Assembly: GCA_947169265.1 (NCBI GenBank)
Contig: CAMVPC010000001.1
Coordinates: forward strand, 1 to 64,000
DNA: 64,000 nucleotides
DNA from: an uncultured Prevotellaceae bacterium
GTDB lineage: Bacteria > Bacteroidota > Bacteroidia > Bacteroidales > Muribaculaceae
Direction: 5' to 3'
A program made the translations under genes and the position numbers. The notes under the pieces are model-generated. The model did no database searches. It saw only the letters and a program-made list of their open reading frames with translations, and had not been told where the DNA came from. This document shows, one piece after another, positions 16,770-25,523 of this stretch (positions within the stretch are counted from its first letter, which is position 1; every line of letters begins with the position of its first letter).

Positions 16770-18077
16770 ATGATGACTAAAGACGAACAGCAAGCGATTA
16801 TCGCACTCATTAAAAAACAAGTGGTGCCCGCTATCGGGTGTACTGAACCTATGGCCGTGGCGCTGTGTGTGGCCAAAGCCACCGAATTGCTGGGCACCGT
16901 GCCCGAGCACGTCACCCTGCGCCTGAGCGCCAACATTCTCAAGAACGCCATGGGAGTGGGAATTCCCGGCACCGGCATGATAGGCTTGCCCATCGCCGTG
17001 GCCCTCGGGGCGCTCATCGGGCGGCCCGAGCGCGAATTGGAGGTGCTGTGCGACTGTGACAAGGCTGCTGTGGAACGCGGCAAGCAATTTATCGCCGAGA
17101 ACCGCATCACCATCACGCTCGAGGAGCAAGACCCCGACAAGTTGTATATCAACGCGTTGGTTACGTCACAAGGCCACGAGGCCGAGGCGCGCATCAAGAC
17201 GCATCACACCCACTTCGTGTGGCTCGCCAAGGACGGACAGCCCCTTGAAGGAGGTGCGCAAGCATGCCCTGATGCGAGCGCCGCAGGAGGCGAAGAGGCC
17301 GAAGATGGGCCGTCGCTCACCCTGCACAAGGTGTATGAGTTCGCCACCTCGACCGATGTTGACGACCTGCGTTTCATCCTGGAGGCTAAGCGCCTGAACG
17401 AGGCGGCGGCCATGAGTGGTTTGCGCGAGAACTATGGTCATCAGTTGGGAAAAACCATGTGTTCGCCGCTGGGACGCGGCATCATGGGCGACAGCATTTT
17501 CGCCAAAGTGCTCTCGGTCACCAGCTGTGCCTGCGACGCGCGCATGGCAGGCGCCATGGTGCCCGTGATGAGCAACTCGGGCTCGGGCAACCAGGGCATC
17601 TGCGCCACGATGCCCGTGGTCGTGTTCGCCGAGGAGAACCACAACACCGAGGAGGAACTCATCCGTGCGCTCATCATCTCAAACCTCACCGCCATCTACA
17701 TCAAGCAGACGCTGGGCGCCCTGTCGGCGCTTTGCGGTTGCGTGGTGGCCTCGACGGGCAGCAGCTGCGGTATCACCTATTTGATGGGCGGTACCTACGA
17801 GCAAATCAGCTATTCGGTTAAGAACATGATTGCCAACCTCACCGGCATGATTTGCGACGGTGCTAAACCGTCGTGCGCGCTCAAGCTCACCAGCGGTGTG
17901 AGCACGGCGGTGCTGAGCGCCATGCTCGCCATGCAGCACAAGTATGTGTCGTCGCAGGAAGGTATCATCGACGATGACGTGGACCAGAGCATCCACAACC
18001 TCACCTCCATTGGCAGCCGGGGCATGGACGAGACTGACCGTTTCGTCCTCGACATCATGACCCACAAGACCAAATAA
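16770..18077 (+). CDS. L-cysteine desulfidase / L-serine dehydratase alpha-like protein (UPF0597, YhaM/CyuA family)
   Basis: From ATG 16770 the product has 435 residues, the usual size of the family. The VVPAIGCTEPMAVALC start, the VSNSGSGNQG-type segment (MSNSGSGNQGICATMPVV) and the CGCVVASTGSSCG and GMICDGAKPSCALK cysteine motifs are those of the iron-sulfur-dependent cysteine desulfidase group, which converts L-cysteine to pyruvate, ammonia and sulfide. No signal peptide, so cytosolic. It is transcribed away from the kinase gene from a 274-base divergent region that also holds a pyrimidine tract (about 16621-16648). L-serine or another amino acid is a possible alternative substrate. Confidence 0.85.
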   Translation: MMTKDEQQAIIALIKKQVVPAIGCTEPMAVALCVAKATELLGTVPEHVTLRLSANILKNAMGVGIPGTGMIGLPIAVALGALIGRPERELEVLCDCDKAAVERGKQFIAENRITITLEEQDPDKLYINALVTSQGHEAEARIKTHHTHFVWLAKDGQPLEGGAQACPDASAAGGEEAEDGPSLTLHKVYEFATSTDVDDLRFILEAKRLNEAAAMSGLRENYGHQLGKTMCSPLGRGIMGDSIFAKVLSVTSCACDARMAGAMVPVMSNSGSGNQGICATMPVVVFAEENHNTEEELIRALIISNLTAIYIKQTLGALSALCGCVVASTGSSCGITYLMGGTYEQISYSVKNMIANLTGMICDGAKPSCALKLTSGVSTAVLSAMLAMQHKYVSSQEGIIDDDVDQSIHNLTSIGSRGMDETDRFVLDIMTHKTK

Positions 18078-18194
18078 GTTTTGAAATAAGTGTTTTGCCC
18101 ATGAGGCTCTGTCTCATTTTGAGATGGAGACATCTTGCTTTCACCCGAAACCCTACCCTAAATGGTGGTAAATGGAGAATAATGCGGCCAAATG

Positions 18195-18225
18195 TTGTCA
18201 TTCTCAAATCTTTTTGCTATTTTTG
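18195..18225 (+). promoter_or_regulatory. Promoter of the BspA-type gene
   Basis: A partial -33 box (GTTG, TTG at 18195-18197), a 20-base spacer and TATTTTTG at 18218-18225 precede the ATG at 18257 by 31 bases. Confidence 0.5.
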
Positions 18226-18256
18226 CGACTATCAAACCATTATTTTCCAGTAGATT

Positions 18257-20611
18257 ATGAAAAAAGTAAACTTGCGATTTCTTGCTGTTCTACCAGCTTT
18301 GCTGCTCCTGGCCTTTGGTTCCAAGGCTGCCAACTATGACTTTATGGTGAACGGCTTAGCTTATCAGATTGTATATGACGGAGCGGGGGTGAGGGTGACG
18401 CCGACATCTTATGATGGGAACAACTACGCAGGCCTTACTGCAGCCAATATTCCCGCCAAGGTGACTTATAATGGTACGACGTATCCCGTCATGGAAATAG
18501 CGGCCGCAGCCTTTAAAAATTCACCGATTAAAACAGTGACTATAGCCGCGTCGGCCACCCACATCTATGACAGCGGTTTTTCAAATTGCGCCCAATTGAC
18601 CACGGTGAATATCGGCAACTCGGTGACCTATATAGGCAAGAAATGTTTTTATGACTGCCCAGCCCTCACCAAAGTGACGATAGGCAATAAACTGGCCACA
18701 ATTGACAACTACGCATTTGAGGATTGCACCGCGCTGAATTCCATTACGCTCCCCGCCAGCCTCACCACCATAGGGATGTGCGCCTTCCAGAACTGTAAGG
18801 GCTTGACGGCCATTACTATACCTGCGTCCGTGAGCGCGTTGCAGGAGTCGTGGTTCATCAACTGCACCAGCTTGAAAACTGTGACATGGAACGCCACAGC
18901 GTGTGCCAACGCCCCAGATCCTAATTTTATTAATGTGCCGTCGCCACCCTTTGCCGGTTGCACCGCCCTCACTACGTTCAACTTCGGGAGCAACGTGACG
19001 CGCATCCCCGACTACCTGTGCTGGGAACAGGCGGGCATCACCTCGCTCACCATCCCCGCCTCGGTAAGTTATGTGGGTAGGTCGGCTTTCTATAATTGTA
19101 CAGGCCTGAAGACGCTCAACTGGAATGCGAAGGAAACCAACGATTTCAAAATCAGTACGTGGTATGGCACCTTGCCTTTCTTCCAATGCGAGAACTTGGA
19201 AAAGGTTACTTTTGGGAGCACGGTAGAGAAAATTCCCGCTTACTTGTGCTTTAAATGCTCCAAAGTATCTTCGGTAAACTTTCCTAACACGCTTAAAAGC
19301 ATCGGATGGGAGGCGTTTCTCGGTACGGGACTCAAATCGGTGACTATACCCTGCTCGGTGACAAACGTCACGGCAGGCGCATTCACCGGATGCGACAGTC
19401 TCAAGCATGTAACATGGGACGTGGTGGAGCATGTCAACTATGGCGGCTATGACGATACTCCCTTCTTCCACATAGCGGGTGGAGTCGCCAAACCCAACTT
19501 AACCAGCATCACGCTGGGTAGCCATGTGAAAAAGGTCCCCAATTATCTGTTTAGTAATATGAGCGGTGTCACTGAACTCGCATTGCCCGAAGGGGTGACT
19601 GAGGTGGGGGCTTATGCCTTCGCCGGCGTGCCCGCCACAGTACTGAACCTGCCATCCTCGTTGACCCGTGTGGATGATTATGCCTTCAATGCGGCCAAAG
19701 TACCCTCACTGACCTTGCCCGAAGGACTTACTTACGTGGGAAGATTTGCCTTTGCGGGTTGCCCCCTCACTGAACTGCATATTCCAGCCGCGCTCGCCAA
19801 TATCGGTACGAGGGCATTCAACGCATCCAAGCTGATGTCGGTCACGGTAGATCCCAACAATCCCATCTATGATTCACGCGAGAACTGTAATGCGGTCATC
19901 CTCACCAGCTCCAACGCAATCATCCTTGGCAGTAACGTGGCAACGATTCTGCCCACGGTGACCCGGATAGGCGACTACGCTTTCGCTGGTTGTCCATTCA
20001 CCTCCATCAACATTCCCGCCTCGGTGACCACCATTGGCAGCTATGCTTTCTCCGAAAGCGGCCTGACGTCGCTGCCCTCGCTGCCCTCGGTAACCGCGAT
20101 TAACGAAGGAGCTTTCTCAAGTTGCTATAAATTGAAAAATATTTCATTGCCCAGTTCAGTAAAAACGATAGGGAGTGTGGCTTTTAGAAACTGTTTAAAC
20201 CTTGAGACGTTAATTCTTCCTGACTCGATAACGTCAATTGGTGCAAGGGCGTTTGGCGGTTGTGACAAGATGAATGCCATCAAGAGTTTTATTGCGCACC
20301 CCGACAACGTGAACTATGGAAGTGACGTGTTCAAATATTCTGTCGCGAACCGTTGTCGACTGCTGGTGCCCGTGGGTACGACAGACATCTATCGGTCGAC
20401 AACCCCTTGGAAGAAATTTGCCATCGAAGAGTTTGTCGCTGGCGATATTAACGCCGACGGCGTAATCAGCGGTGCCGACGTTACTGCCCTCTACAACGCC
20501 CTACTCAATGACGAATATCAATATGTCATCGATGGTGATGTAAATAACGATGGCATACTCAATGGTGCCGACGTCACTACACTCTACGACTTCCTCCTCA
20601 CCGGCAATTAA
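18257..20611 (+). CDS. BspA-type leucine-rich repeat surface protein with C-terminal dockerin-like module
   Basis: The 784-residue protein has a signal peptide (about 1-25, FGSKA) and then a long series of Treponema/BspA-type leucine-rich repeats of about 23 residues (AFxxCxxLTxITIPxSVTxIGxxAF) to about residue 690. BspA proteins are surface or secreted and bind host or extracellular proteins. The last 56 residues are two calcium-loop units (GDINADGVISGADVTALY and GDVNNDGILNGADVTTLY), the pattern of type I dockerins. There is no T9SS tail after them. A very similar module occurs in the amidase at 60404-62944. Monocistronic, with its own promoter. Confidence 0.85.
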   Translation: MKKVNLRFLAVLPALLLLAFGSKAANYDFMVNGLAYQIVYDGAGVRVTPTSYDGNNYAGLTAANIPAKVTYNGTTYPVMEIAAAAFKNSPIKTVTIAASATHIYDSGFSNCAQLTTVNIGNSVTYIGKKCFYDCPALTKVTIGNKLATIDNYAFEDCTALNSITLPASLTTIGMCAFQNCKGLTAITIPASVSALQESWFINCTSLKTVTWNATACANAPDPNFINVPSPPFAGCTALTTFNFGSNVTRIPDYLCWEQAGITSLTIPASVSYVGRSAFYNCTGLKTLNWNAKETNDFKISTWYGTLPFFQCENLEKVTFGSTVEKIPAYLCFKCSKVSSVNFPNTLKSIGWEAFLGTGLKSVTIPCSVTNVTAGAFTGCDSLKHVTWDVVEHVNYGGYDDTPFFHIAGGVAKPNLTSITLGSHVKKVPNYLFSNMSGVTELALPEGVTEVGAYAFAGVPATVLNLPSSLTRVDDYAFNAAKVPSLTLPEGLTYVGRFAFAGCPLTELHIPAALANIGTRAFNASKLMSVTVDPNNPIYDSRENCNAVILTSSNAIILGSNVATILPTVTRIGDYAFAGCPFTSINIPASVTTIGSYAFSESGLTSLPSLPSVTAINEGAFSSCYKLKNISLPSSVKTIGSVAFRNCLNLETLILPDSITSIGARAFGGCDKMNAIKSFIAHPDNVNYGSDVFKYSVANRCRLLVPVGTTDIYRSTTPWKKFAIEEFVAGDINADGVISGADVTALYNALLNDEYQYVIDGDVNNDGILNGADVTTLYDFLLTGN

Positions 20612-20685
20612 CCCGCTTTGCTAACTATGGTTTTTATGGGGAATTTCTAAAAAAGAATTGCCGATTATTAATTTTTGCTAAATAA

Positions 20686-20717
20686 TTTGCTCGTTTCACA
20701 CTTAATAACTAAATTTG
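20686..20717 (+). promoter_or_regulatory. Promoter of the DUF4332 gene
   Basis: TTTG at 20686-20689, a 20-base spacer and TAAATTTG at 20710-20717 form a full Bacteroidetes-type promoter 43 bases before the ATG. Confidence 0.65.
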
Positions 20718-20759
20718 CCGCAAGTGTGTATATATAACGTCTAAACACTATCAATAACA

Positions 20760-21167
20760 ATGAATTACAAGATTATTGACATTGAAGGAGTGGGCGAGGT
20801 GTATGCTCCCAAGCTCATTGAGGCCGGTGTGGCCACTGTAGAGGACCTGCTCAAGCGTTGCGCAAAGCCCGCCGGACGCAAAGAACTCGCAGAGGCTACC
20901 GGCATCAGCGGTAAACTTATTTTGCGTTGGGCCAACCATGCCGACTTGATGCGTATCGACGGCGTGGGCCCGCAGTTCAGCGAACTGCTCGAGGCCGCCG
21001 GCGTCGACACCGTCAAGGAACTGCAGCACCGTGTGCCCGCCAATCTGCAGGCCAAGCTCGAAGAGGTGAACGCCGCCCGCAACCTCGTCAACCGTGTTCC
21101 CGCCCTCAAGGAGGTGGAGAAAATGGTGGCCCAGGCCAAGGAGCTTGACGCTGTCATGGAGTATTGA
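20760..21167 (+). CDS. DUF4332 helix-hairpin-helix protein
   Basis: The 135-residue acidic, cytosolic protein has two helix-hairpin-helix-like segments (IEGVGEVYAPKLIEAGV at about 8-24 and IDGVGPQFSELLEAAGV near 60-76) characteristic of DUF4332. Such motifs usually bind DNA backbone, or mediate protein contacts. It has its own promoter and lies 83 bases upstream of the SGNH hydrolase gene. Function is unknown; no catalytic motif is visible. Confidence 0.8.
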   Translation: MNYKIIDIEGVGEVYAPKLIEAGVATVEDLLKRCAKPAGRKELAEATGISGKLILRWANHADLMRIDGVGPQFSELLEAAGVDTVKELQHRVPANLQAKLEEVNAARNLVNRVPALKEVEKMVAQAKELDAVMEY

Positions 21168-21250
21168 TGATAGGCGCGCCGCAGGCCGCACCGGCGCCAC
21201 AAGCGTCGGTGACAATGCTTTGCGGCCCAAACACTAACGCGTATATTATA

Positions 21251-22006
21251 ATGAAAGGAATACTTACCCTGACCATCGCGGCGCTCGCGCTCACTGCTTG
21301 CGCGCAACAGCCCGCTACGCACAGCGCTGTGCCGGCCGACGACAAGAACCTGCCGCCCAAGAACGTGCCGGCGGCGGTCACTCCCCACTGGCAACTGCCT
21401 GCCAACCACGTGAACCACGACAAGTACTACGCGCGTCGTGCCACTCACTTCGGTACGTTGCCCATCGACACTAACGACATCCTCATGCTGGGCAACAGTC
21501 TCACCGACGGCGCCGAGTTCGCCGAGTTGTTCAACAACGCCAACGTCAAGAACCGCGGTATCGTGGGCGACATCATCCAGGGTTATATCGACCGTCTTGA
21601 GCCCATCACGGCCGGGCATCCCGCCAAGATTTTCATTTTGGGCGGCGTGAACGATGTGTCGCACGGCGTGAGCGGCGACAGTATCGCGCGCGCCATGGAA
21701 CGTCTCGTGAAACTCATCAAGCGGCAGTCGCCGCGCACCAAGATTTACGTGCAAAGTATGCTACCGTTCAACAACGACGTGCAGCTGTGGAAATACCTCA
21801 AGGACCGCGAGCACGTCGTCGTCGAGGGTAATAAGGCCCTTGAGCGGATGTGCCGCCGCCAGGGTGTCACCTGGATTAACCTGTATCCGCTCTTCGACAA
21901 CGGCAACGGCAAGCTCAAGCCCGAATTCACTAACGATGGCCTGCATCTCATGGGCGAGGCTTATATCGTGTGGCGTGACGCGTTGCTGCCCTATATTAAC
22001 GAATAA
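21251..22006 (+). CDS. SGNH/GDSL-type esterase lipoprotein
   Basis: The ATG at 21251 begins a lipoprotein signal (IAALALTAC, lipidated Cys near residue 17), giving 251 residues; the longer frame from 21164 is not supported. SGNH blocks are visible: LMLGNSLTDG (Ser), GGVNDVSHG (Asn), and a late NDGLHLMGEAY with the catalytic Asp/His. The product should be a membrane-anchored periplasmic or surface acyl-esterase. It is 26 bases from the probable MurNAc kinase gene and then murQ, so removal of O-acetyl groups from peptidoglycan sugars is an attractive, untested role. Confidence 0.85.
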   Translation: MKGILTLTIAALALTACAQQPATHSAVPADDKNLPPKNVPAAVTPHWQLPANHVNHDKYYARRATHFGTLPIDTNDILMLGNSLTDGAEFAELFNNANVKNRGIVGDIIQGYIDRLEPITAGHPAKIFILGGVNDVSHGVSGDSIARAMERLVKLIKRQSPRTKIYVQSMLPFNNDVQLWKYLKDREHVVVEGNKALERMCRRQGVTWINLYPLFDNGNGKLKPEFTNDGLHLMGEAYIVWRDALLPYINE

Positions 22007-22032
22007 TTAATCACTTCTCTATCACGAATATT

Positions 22033-22878
22033 ATGATTTTAATTGCTGACTGCGGGTCGACCAAAATCAACTGGTGCCTGCTCAAAGACAACGAGAAAGT
22101 AGCTCAGATTTTCACCACCGGCATGAACGCTCTCCTCATGACCGAGGACGAGATGGCGCAACGCATCGCCGACGAACTCATGCCCAACCTGCAAGGCTAC
22201 CGGGTGGACGAAATCCACTACTACGGCGCCGGCATCATCAACGACAACATCAGGCAACAGGTGGTGAACGCGCTCAAGCGTAACATCACCACGGCCACCA
22301 CCATCACTGTCGACAGCGACTTGCTCGCGGCTGCACGCGCGCTGTGCCAGCACGAGCCCGGCGTGGCTTGCATCATAGGGACCGGCAGCAACAGTTGCTA
22401 CTACGATGGCGAGCGCATCGTCGACAATGTGTCGCCCCTGGGCTATATCCTGGGCGACGAGGGCAGTGGCGCCGTCATGGGCAAGATGCTCGTGGGCGAC
22501 GTGCTCAAGAAACAGTTGCCAGGCCACTTGTGCAAGGAGTTCCTTGAGGAGTACAAGCTCGACCGCAACGCCATCATCGAGCGCGTGTACCGCAAGCCGG
22601 CCGCCAACACTTTCCTGGCGCAGTTCGCCCCGTTTATCATCAAGCACGTGAACGAACCTTCGATTCACGCGTTGGTGTTGCGAGCCTTCACCGACTTCTT
22701 CCGCCGCAATGTGGCCAACTACAACGGCTATCAGCAACTGCCCTGCAACTTCGTGGGTTCCATCGCCATGCTCCTCAAGGACGTCCTGGTCGAGGCCGCC
22801 CGCCCGCTGGGAATTACCGTGGGCCTTATCATCAAGGACCCCATGGAGGGCCTTGTCAAGTTCCACAGTACCAAGTGA
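22033..22878 (+). CDS. murK: BadF/BadG-type sugar kinase, probable MurNAc kinase (MurK)
   Basis: The 281-residue protein has an ASKHA fold with phosphate-1 motif IADCGSTK at the N-terminus, ESDLL-like VDSDLLAAARAL, GTGSNSCYYDGERIV (phosphate-2 region) and ILGDEGSGAVMG. This family contains N-acetylglucosamine kinase and the MurNAc/GlcNAc kinase MurK of Tannerella. It is followed after 28 bases by murQ, whose substrate is MurNAc-6-phosphate, so phosphorylation of MurNAc at O6 is the most probable reaction. It has a paralogue at 15638-16495 with a changed first motif. No signal peptide; cytosolic. Confidence 0.85.
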   Translation: MILIADCGSTKINWCLLKDNEKVAQIFTTGMNALLMTEDEMAQRIADELMPNLQGYRVDEIHYYGAGIINDNIRQQVVNALKRNITTATTITVDSDLLAAARALCQHEPGVACIIGTGSNSCYYDGERIVDNVSPLGYILGDEGSGAVMGKMLVGDVLKKQLPGHLCKEFLEEYKLDRNAIIERVYRKPAANTFLAQFAPFIIKHVNEPSIHALVLRAFTDFFRRNVANYNGYQQLPCNFVGSIAMLLKDVLVEAARPLGITVGLIIKDPMEGLVKFHSTK

Positions 22879-22906
22879 TTTCCCCGTTTAACACTACACG
22901 CGAAGT

Positions 22907-23722
22907 ATGGCTTTTGTGAAAATCAGCGAGCAACCGTCGCTCTACGACGACCTCGAGAAAAAGAGCGTACACGAGCTGCTCACCGAAATTAACCGCGAGG
23001 ATCACAAGGTGGCCGACGCCGTCGAGCTGGCCATCCCACAGATAGAGAAACTGGTGATCGGCATTGTCGAGCGCATGAAGCGCGGCGGACGTATCTTCTA
23101 TATGGGAGCCGGAACGAGCGGACGCCTCGGTGTGCTCGACGCCAGCGAGATTCCACCCACCTTCGGGATGGACCCCGGATGGATTATCGGCCTTATCGCC
23201 GGCGGCGACTATGCGCTGCGCAACGCCGTCGAGAATGCCGAGGACGATGAGACGCAGGGCTGGAAAGACCTGCAACAATATCATGTCAACGACAAGGACA
23301 CCATCATTGGCATTGCCGCCAGCGGCACCACGCCCTACGTTATCGGGGCCATTCGCGACGCGCGTGCCCACGGCTGTCTTACAGCCTGCATCACCAGTAA
23401 CCCCGACGCGCCGGTGAGCGCCGCCGCCGAGATTCCTATCGAGATGATAGTGGGGCCTGAATATGTCACCGGCAGCTCGCGCATGAAAAGCGGCACGGGG
23501 CAAAAACTCATCTGCAACATGATTTCGACCAGCGTCATGATTCAGATGGGGCGCGTCAAGGGCAATAAGATGGTGAACATGCAGCTCACTAACCAAAAAC
23601 TCGTGGACCGCGGCACACGCATGGTGGTAGAGGAACTGGGCCTCGACTACGACAGCGCCAAGCGGCTGTTGCTCCTTCACGGCTCGGTGAAAAAGGCCTG
23701 TGACGCCTACCGCGCCCAATGA
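22907..23722 (+). CDS. murQ: N-acetylmuramic acid 6-phosphate etherase
   Basis: The 271-residue protein is a single SIS domain with the signature GAGTSGRLGVLDASEIPPTFG region (about 66-86), AASGTTPYVIGA, and PEYVTGSSRMKSGTGQK. MurQ removes the D-lactyl ether from MurNAc-6-phosphate, giving GlcNAc-6-phosphate and D-lactate. It is about 25 residues shorter than the E. coli enzyme, mainly at the C-terminal end, which is common in this phylum. It lies in a tight run SGNH esterase - kinase - murQ - ribD and overlaps ribD by 4 bases. Confidence 0.95.
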   Translation: MAFVKISEQPSLYDDLEKKSVHELLTEINREDHKVADAVELAIPQIEKLVIGIVERMKRGGRIFYMGAGTSGRLGVLDASEIPPTFGMDPGWIIGLIAGGDYALRNAVENAEDDETQGWKDLQQYHVNDKDTIIGIAASGTTPYVIGAIRDARAHGCLTACITSNPDAPVSAAAEIPIEMIVGPEYVTGSSRMKSGTGQKLICNMISTSVMIQMGRVKGNKMVNMQLTNQKLVDRGTRMVVEELGLDYDSAKRLLLLHGSVKKACDAYRAQ

Positions 23723-24747
23723 ACGACCGCGACAGCTTGTTCATGAGGCGCGCCCTGCAGCTGGCGCGCGGCGGGGCGGGACACGTCTCGCCCAACCCCA
23801 TGGTGGGGGCTGTTGTCGTGCACGAAGGCACCATCGTGGGTGAGGGTTATCACCGCTGTTGGGGGCAGGCCCATGCCGAGGTTAACGCCATCGCGAGCGT
23901 GAAAGACCGCTCGCTGTTGCCCGCGAGCACTGTTTATGTGACTCTCGAGCCGTGTGCCCACTACGGGAAAACGCCGCCTTGCGCGCGGTTGCTCATCGAC
24001 AGCCACGTGGCACGCGTGGTGGTGGGAACCCTCGACCCCTTTGCCAAGGTGGCCGGACGCGGCGTGGCCATGCTGTGCGAGGCCGGCATCGAGGTGACGG
24101 TGGGTGTGCTTGAGCGGGAGTGCCGCGACGTGAACCGCCGCTTCCTCAAGGCACATTCGTCAGGACGCCCATGGGTGTTGCTCAAGTGGGCGCAGAGCGC
24201 CGACGGATTCATCGCGCCCCGGGGAGGACGTTGCGCCCTGTCGTCACCGCTCACCACGACCTTGATGCACCGCGAGCGCGCCCTCGTCGACGCTATCGTG
24301 GTGGGAGCGCGCACAGTGGCTATCGACGACCCGTCGCTCACCGTGCGACACTGGTGCGGACACCAACCCCTGCGCGTGGTACTCTCTCGCGCCGGTTCGA
24401 TTCCCGTCGCGAGCCGTGTGCTCACCGACGGCCTCGACACGCTCGTCTATAACCGAATGAAAAACAGTCACGACGGTCCTGTGGAATGGGCCGTCCTCGA
24501 CACATCGCGCCCCGAGACATGGTTGCGCGACCTTTACAGTCGTGGCATCACAAGCGTGATGGTGGAGGGCGGTGCCGAGATTCTCATCCAGATGATTGCC
24601 GCCGGAACTTGGGACGAGGCCCGCGTCGAAACGGCTCCTGTGCTGTTGCGCGAAGGCGTGACGGCGCCCGCCATTACCGGCCGCACGCTTACCGACGAAA
24701 CCGTCGACGGCCGTCACATCGTCCGCCTTGTCCCGCTTGGCGACTGA
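23719..24747 (+). CDS. ribD: Bifunctional riboflavin biosynthesis deaminase/reductase RibD
   Basis: The 342-residue protein has a deaminase half with HAEVNAI and the zinc motif LEPCAHYGKTPPC (about residues 50-85) and a reductase half (from about 150: WVLLKWAQSADGFIA, VVGARTVAIDDPSLTVR, VMVEGGAEIL). It performs steps two and three of the pyrimidine branch of riboflavin synthesis in the cytosol. Its start overlaps the murQ stop (ATGA), so it is probably co-translated with the MurNAc genes. No riboflavin switch is present upstream. Confidence 0.95.
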   Translation: MNDRDSLFMRRALQLARGGAGHVSPNPMVGAVVVHEGTIVGEGYHRCWGQAHAEVNAIASVKDRSLLPASTVYVTLEPCAHYGKTPPCARLLIDSHVARVVVGTLDPFAKVAGRGVAMLCEAGIEVTVGVLERECRDVNRRFLKAHSSGRPWVLLKWAQSADGFIAPRGGRCALSSPLTTTLMHRERALVDAIVVGARTVAIDDPSLTVRHWCGHQPLRVVLSRAGSIPVASRVLTDGLDTLVYNRMKNSHDGPVEWAVLDTSRPETWLRDLYSRGITSVMVEGGAEILIQMIAAGTWDEARVETAPVLLREGVTAPAITGRTLTDETVDGRHIVRLVPLGD

Positions 24748-24750
24748 AGG

Positions 24751-25509
24751 CTACAAGGCGATGTCGTCGAGCCAGGTATCGTCGGCGAAGCGGCACAAGT
24801 CCACATAGGCGTCGATGCCGGGCACGACTCCGCTTTGCGAGAACTGCCAGATGGCGTATCGCCCGTTCCAGTCAACGGCGGGCTCGTTTTCGCTGTAGCG
24901 TCCCAGGTAAAGCTGATAGTCGTTGAAGGCCGGGGCGAGGTTGTCGTTGTAGAACGTGGTGGTGCTGTAGATGATGGGAGGACGGCCGTAGTGCCGCTCG
25001 AGTAGCCGGGCCATGAAAGCGATGCTGTCGACGAGTTGGCGCCGCGACCAGTCGCCTCGTGTCTCCACATCAATCATGGGAACGAGGTCCTGCGAGCTGC
25101 GGGGGGCCAGGCGCGTGAAGTTGTCGACCTGGCTGCTGACGCTCGCCGTGGTGGTGAAATAGTGGTAGCTCCCCACCGCGAGGCCCAGTTTGCGCGCCGT
25201 TTCCACGTTGTAGCCGTAGTGTGGCGATTCGTAGGTGGCTCCCTCGGTGGCCTTGATGAACACAAAGCGAATGTTCTTGTCTTGCGCCACGCGCGCCCAA
25301 TCGATCATGCCCTGGTGGCTCGAGATGTCGATGCCGTCGTAGGGGGCATGCTTGTCGCGTGGCGCGAACACGCGGCGGGCGGTGGTGTCGCGACCATCTT
25401 CAGCCTTGTGTGGGCGGCACCCGGCGGCAAGGCACACCACAAGGCACGCCACCATCATTGCCGGCAGCGCGTTGCCCAGTGATGCGAAGGCTTTATTGAG
25501 CCGTTTCAT
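24751..25509 (-). CDS. GH25 lysozyme-family lipoprotein
   Basis: The 252-residue protein has a lipoprotein-like signal (CLVVCLAAGC, Cys near 31) and a GH25 domain: YDGIDISSHQGMIDW, FVFIKATEGATY, GSYHYFTTT, LVPMIDVET (with the DxE-type acidic pair) and AIWQFSQSG. GH25 enzymes cleave the MurNAc-GlcNAc bond. It is downstream of a second GH25 gene by 14 bases and converges on ribD, whose end is only 3 bases away. Confidence 0.88.
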   Translation of the reverse strand: MKRLNKAFASLGNALPAMMVACLVVCLAAGCRPHKAEDGRDTTARRVFAPRDKHAPYDGIDISSHQGMIDWARVAQDKNIRFVFIKATEGATYESPHYGYNVETARKLGLAVGSYHYFTTTASVSSQVDNFTRLAPRSSQDLVPMIDVETRGDWSRRQLVDSIAFMARLLERHYGRPPIIYSTTTFYNDNLAPAFNDYQLYLGRYSENEPAVDWNGRYAIWQFSQSGVVPGIDAYVDLCRFADDTWLDDIAL

Positions 25510-25523
25510 GATGTTGCTTGCTG

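Noticed and set aside
23719-24747. Riboswitch control of ribD
   Set aside because: ribD overlaps murQ by 4 bases and no leader exists in which an FMN switch could lie.
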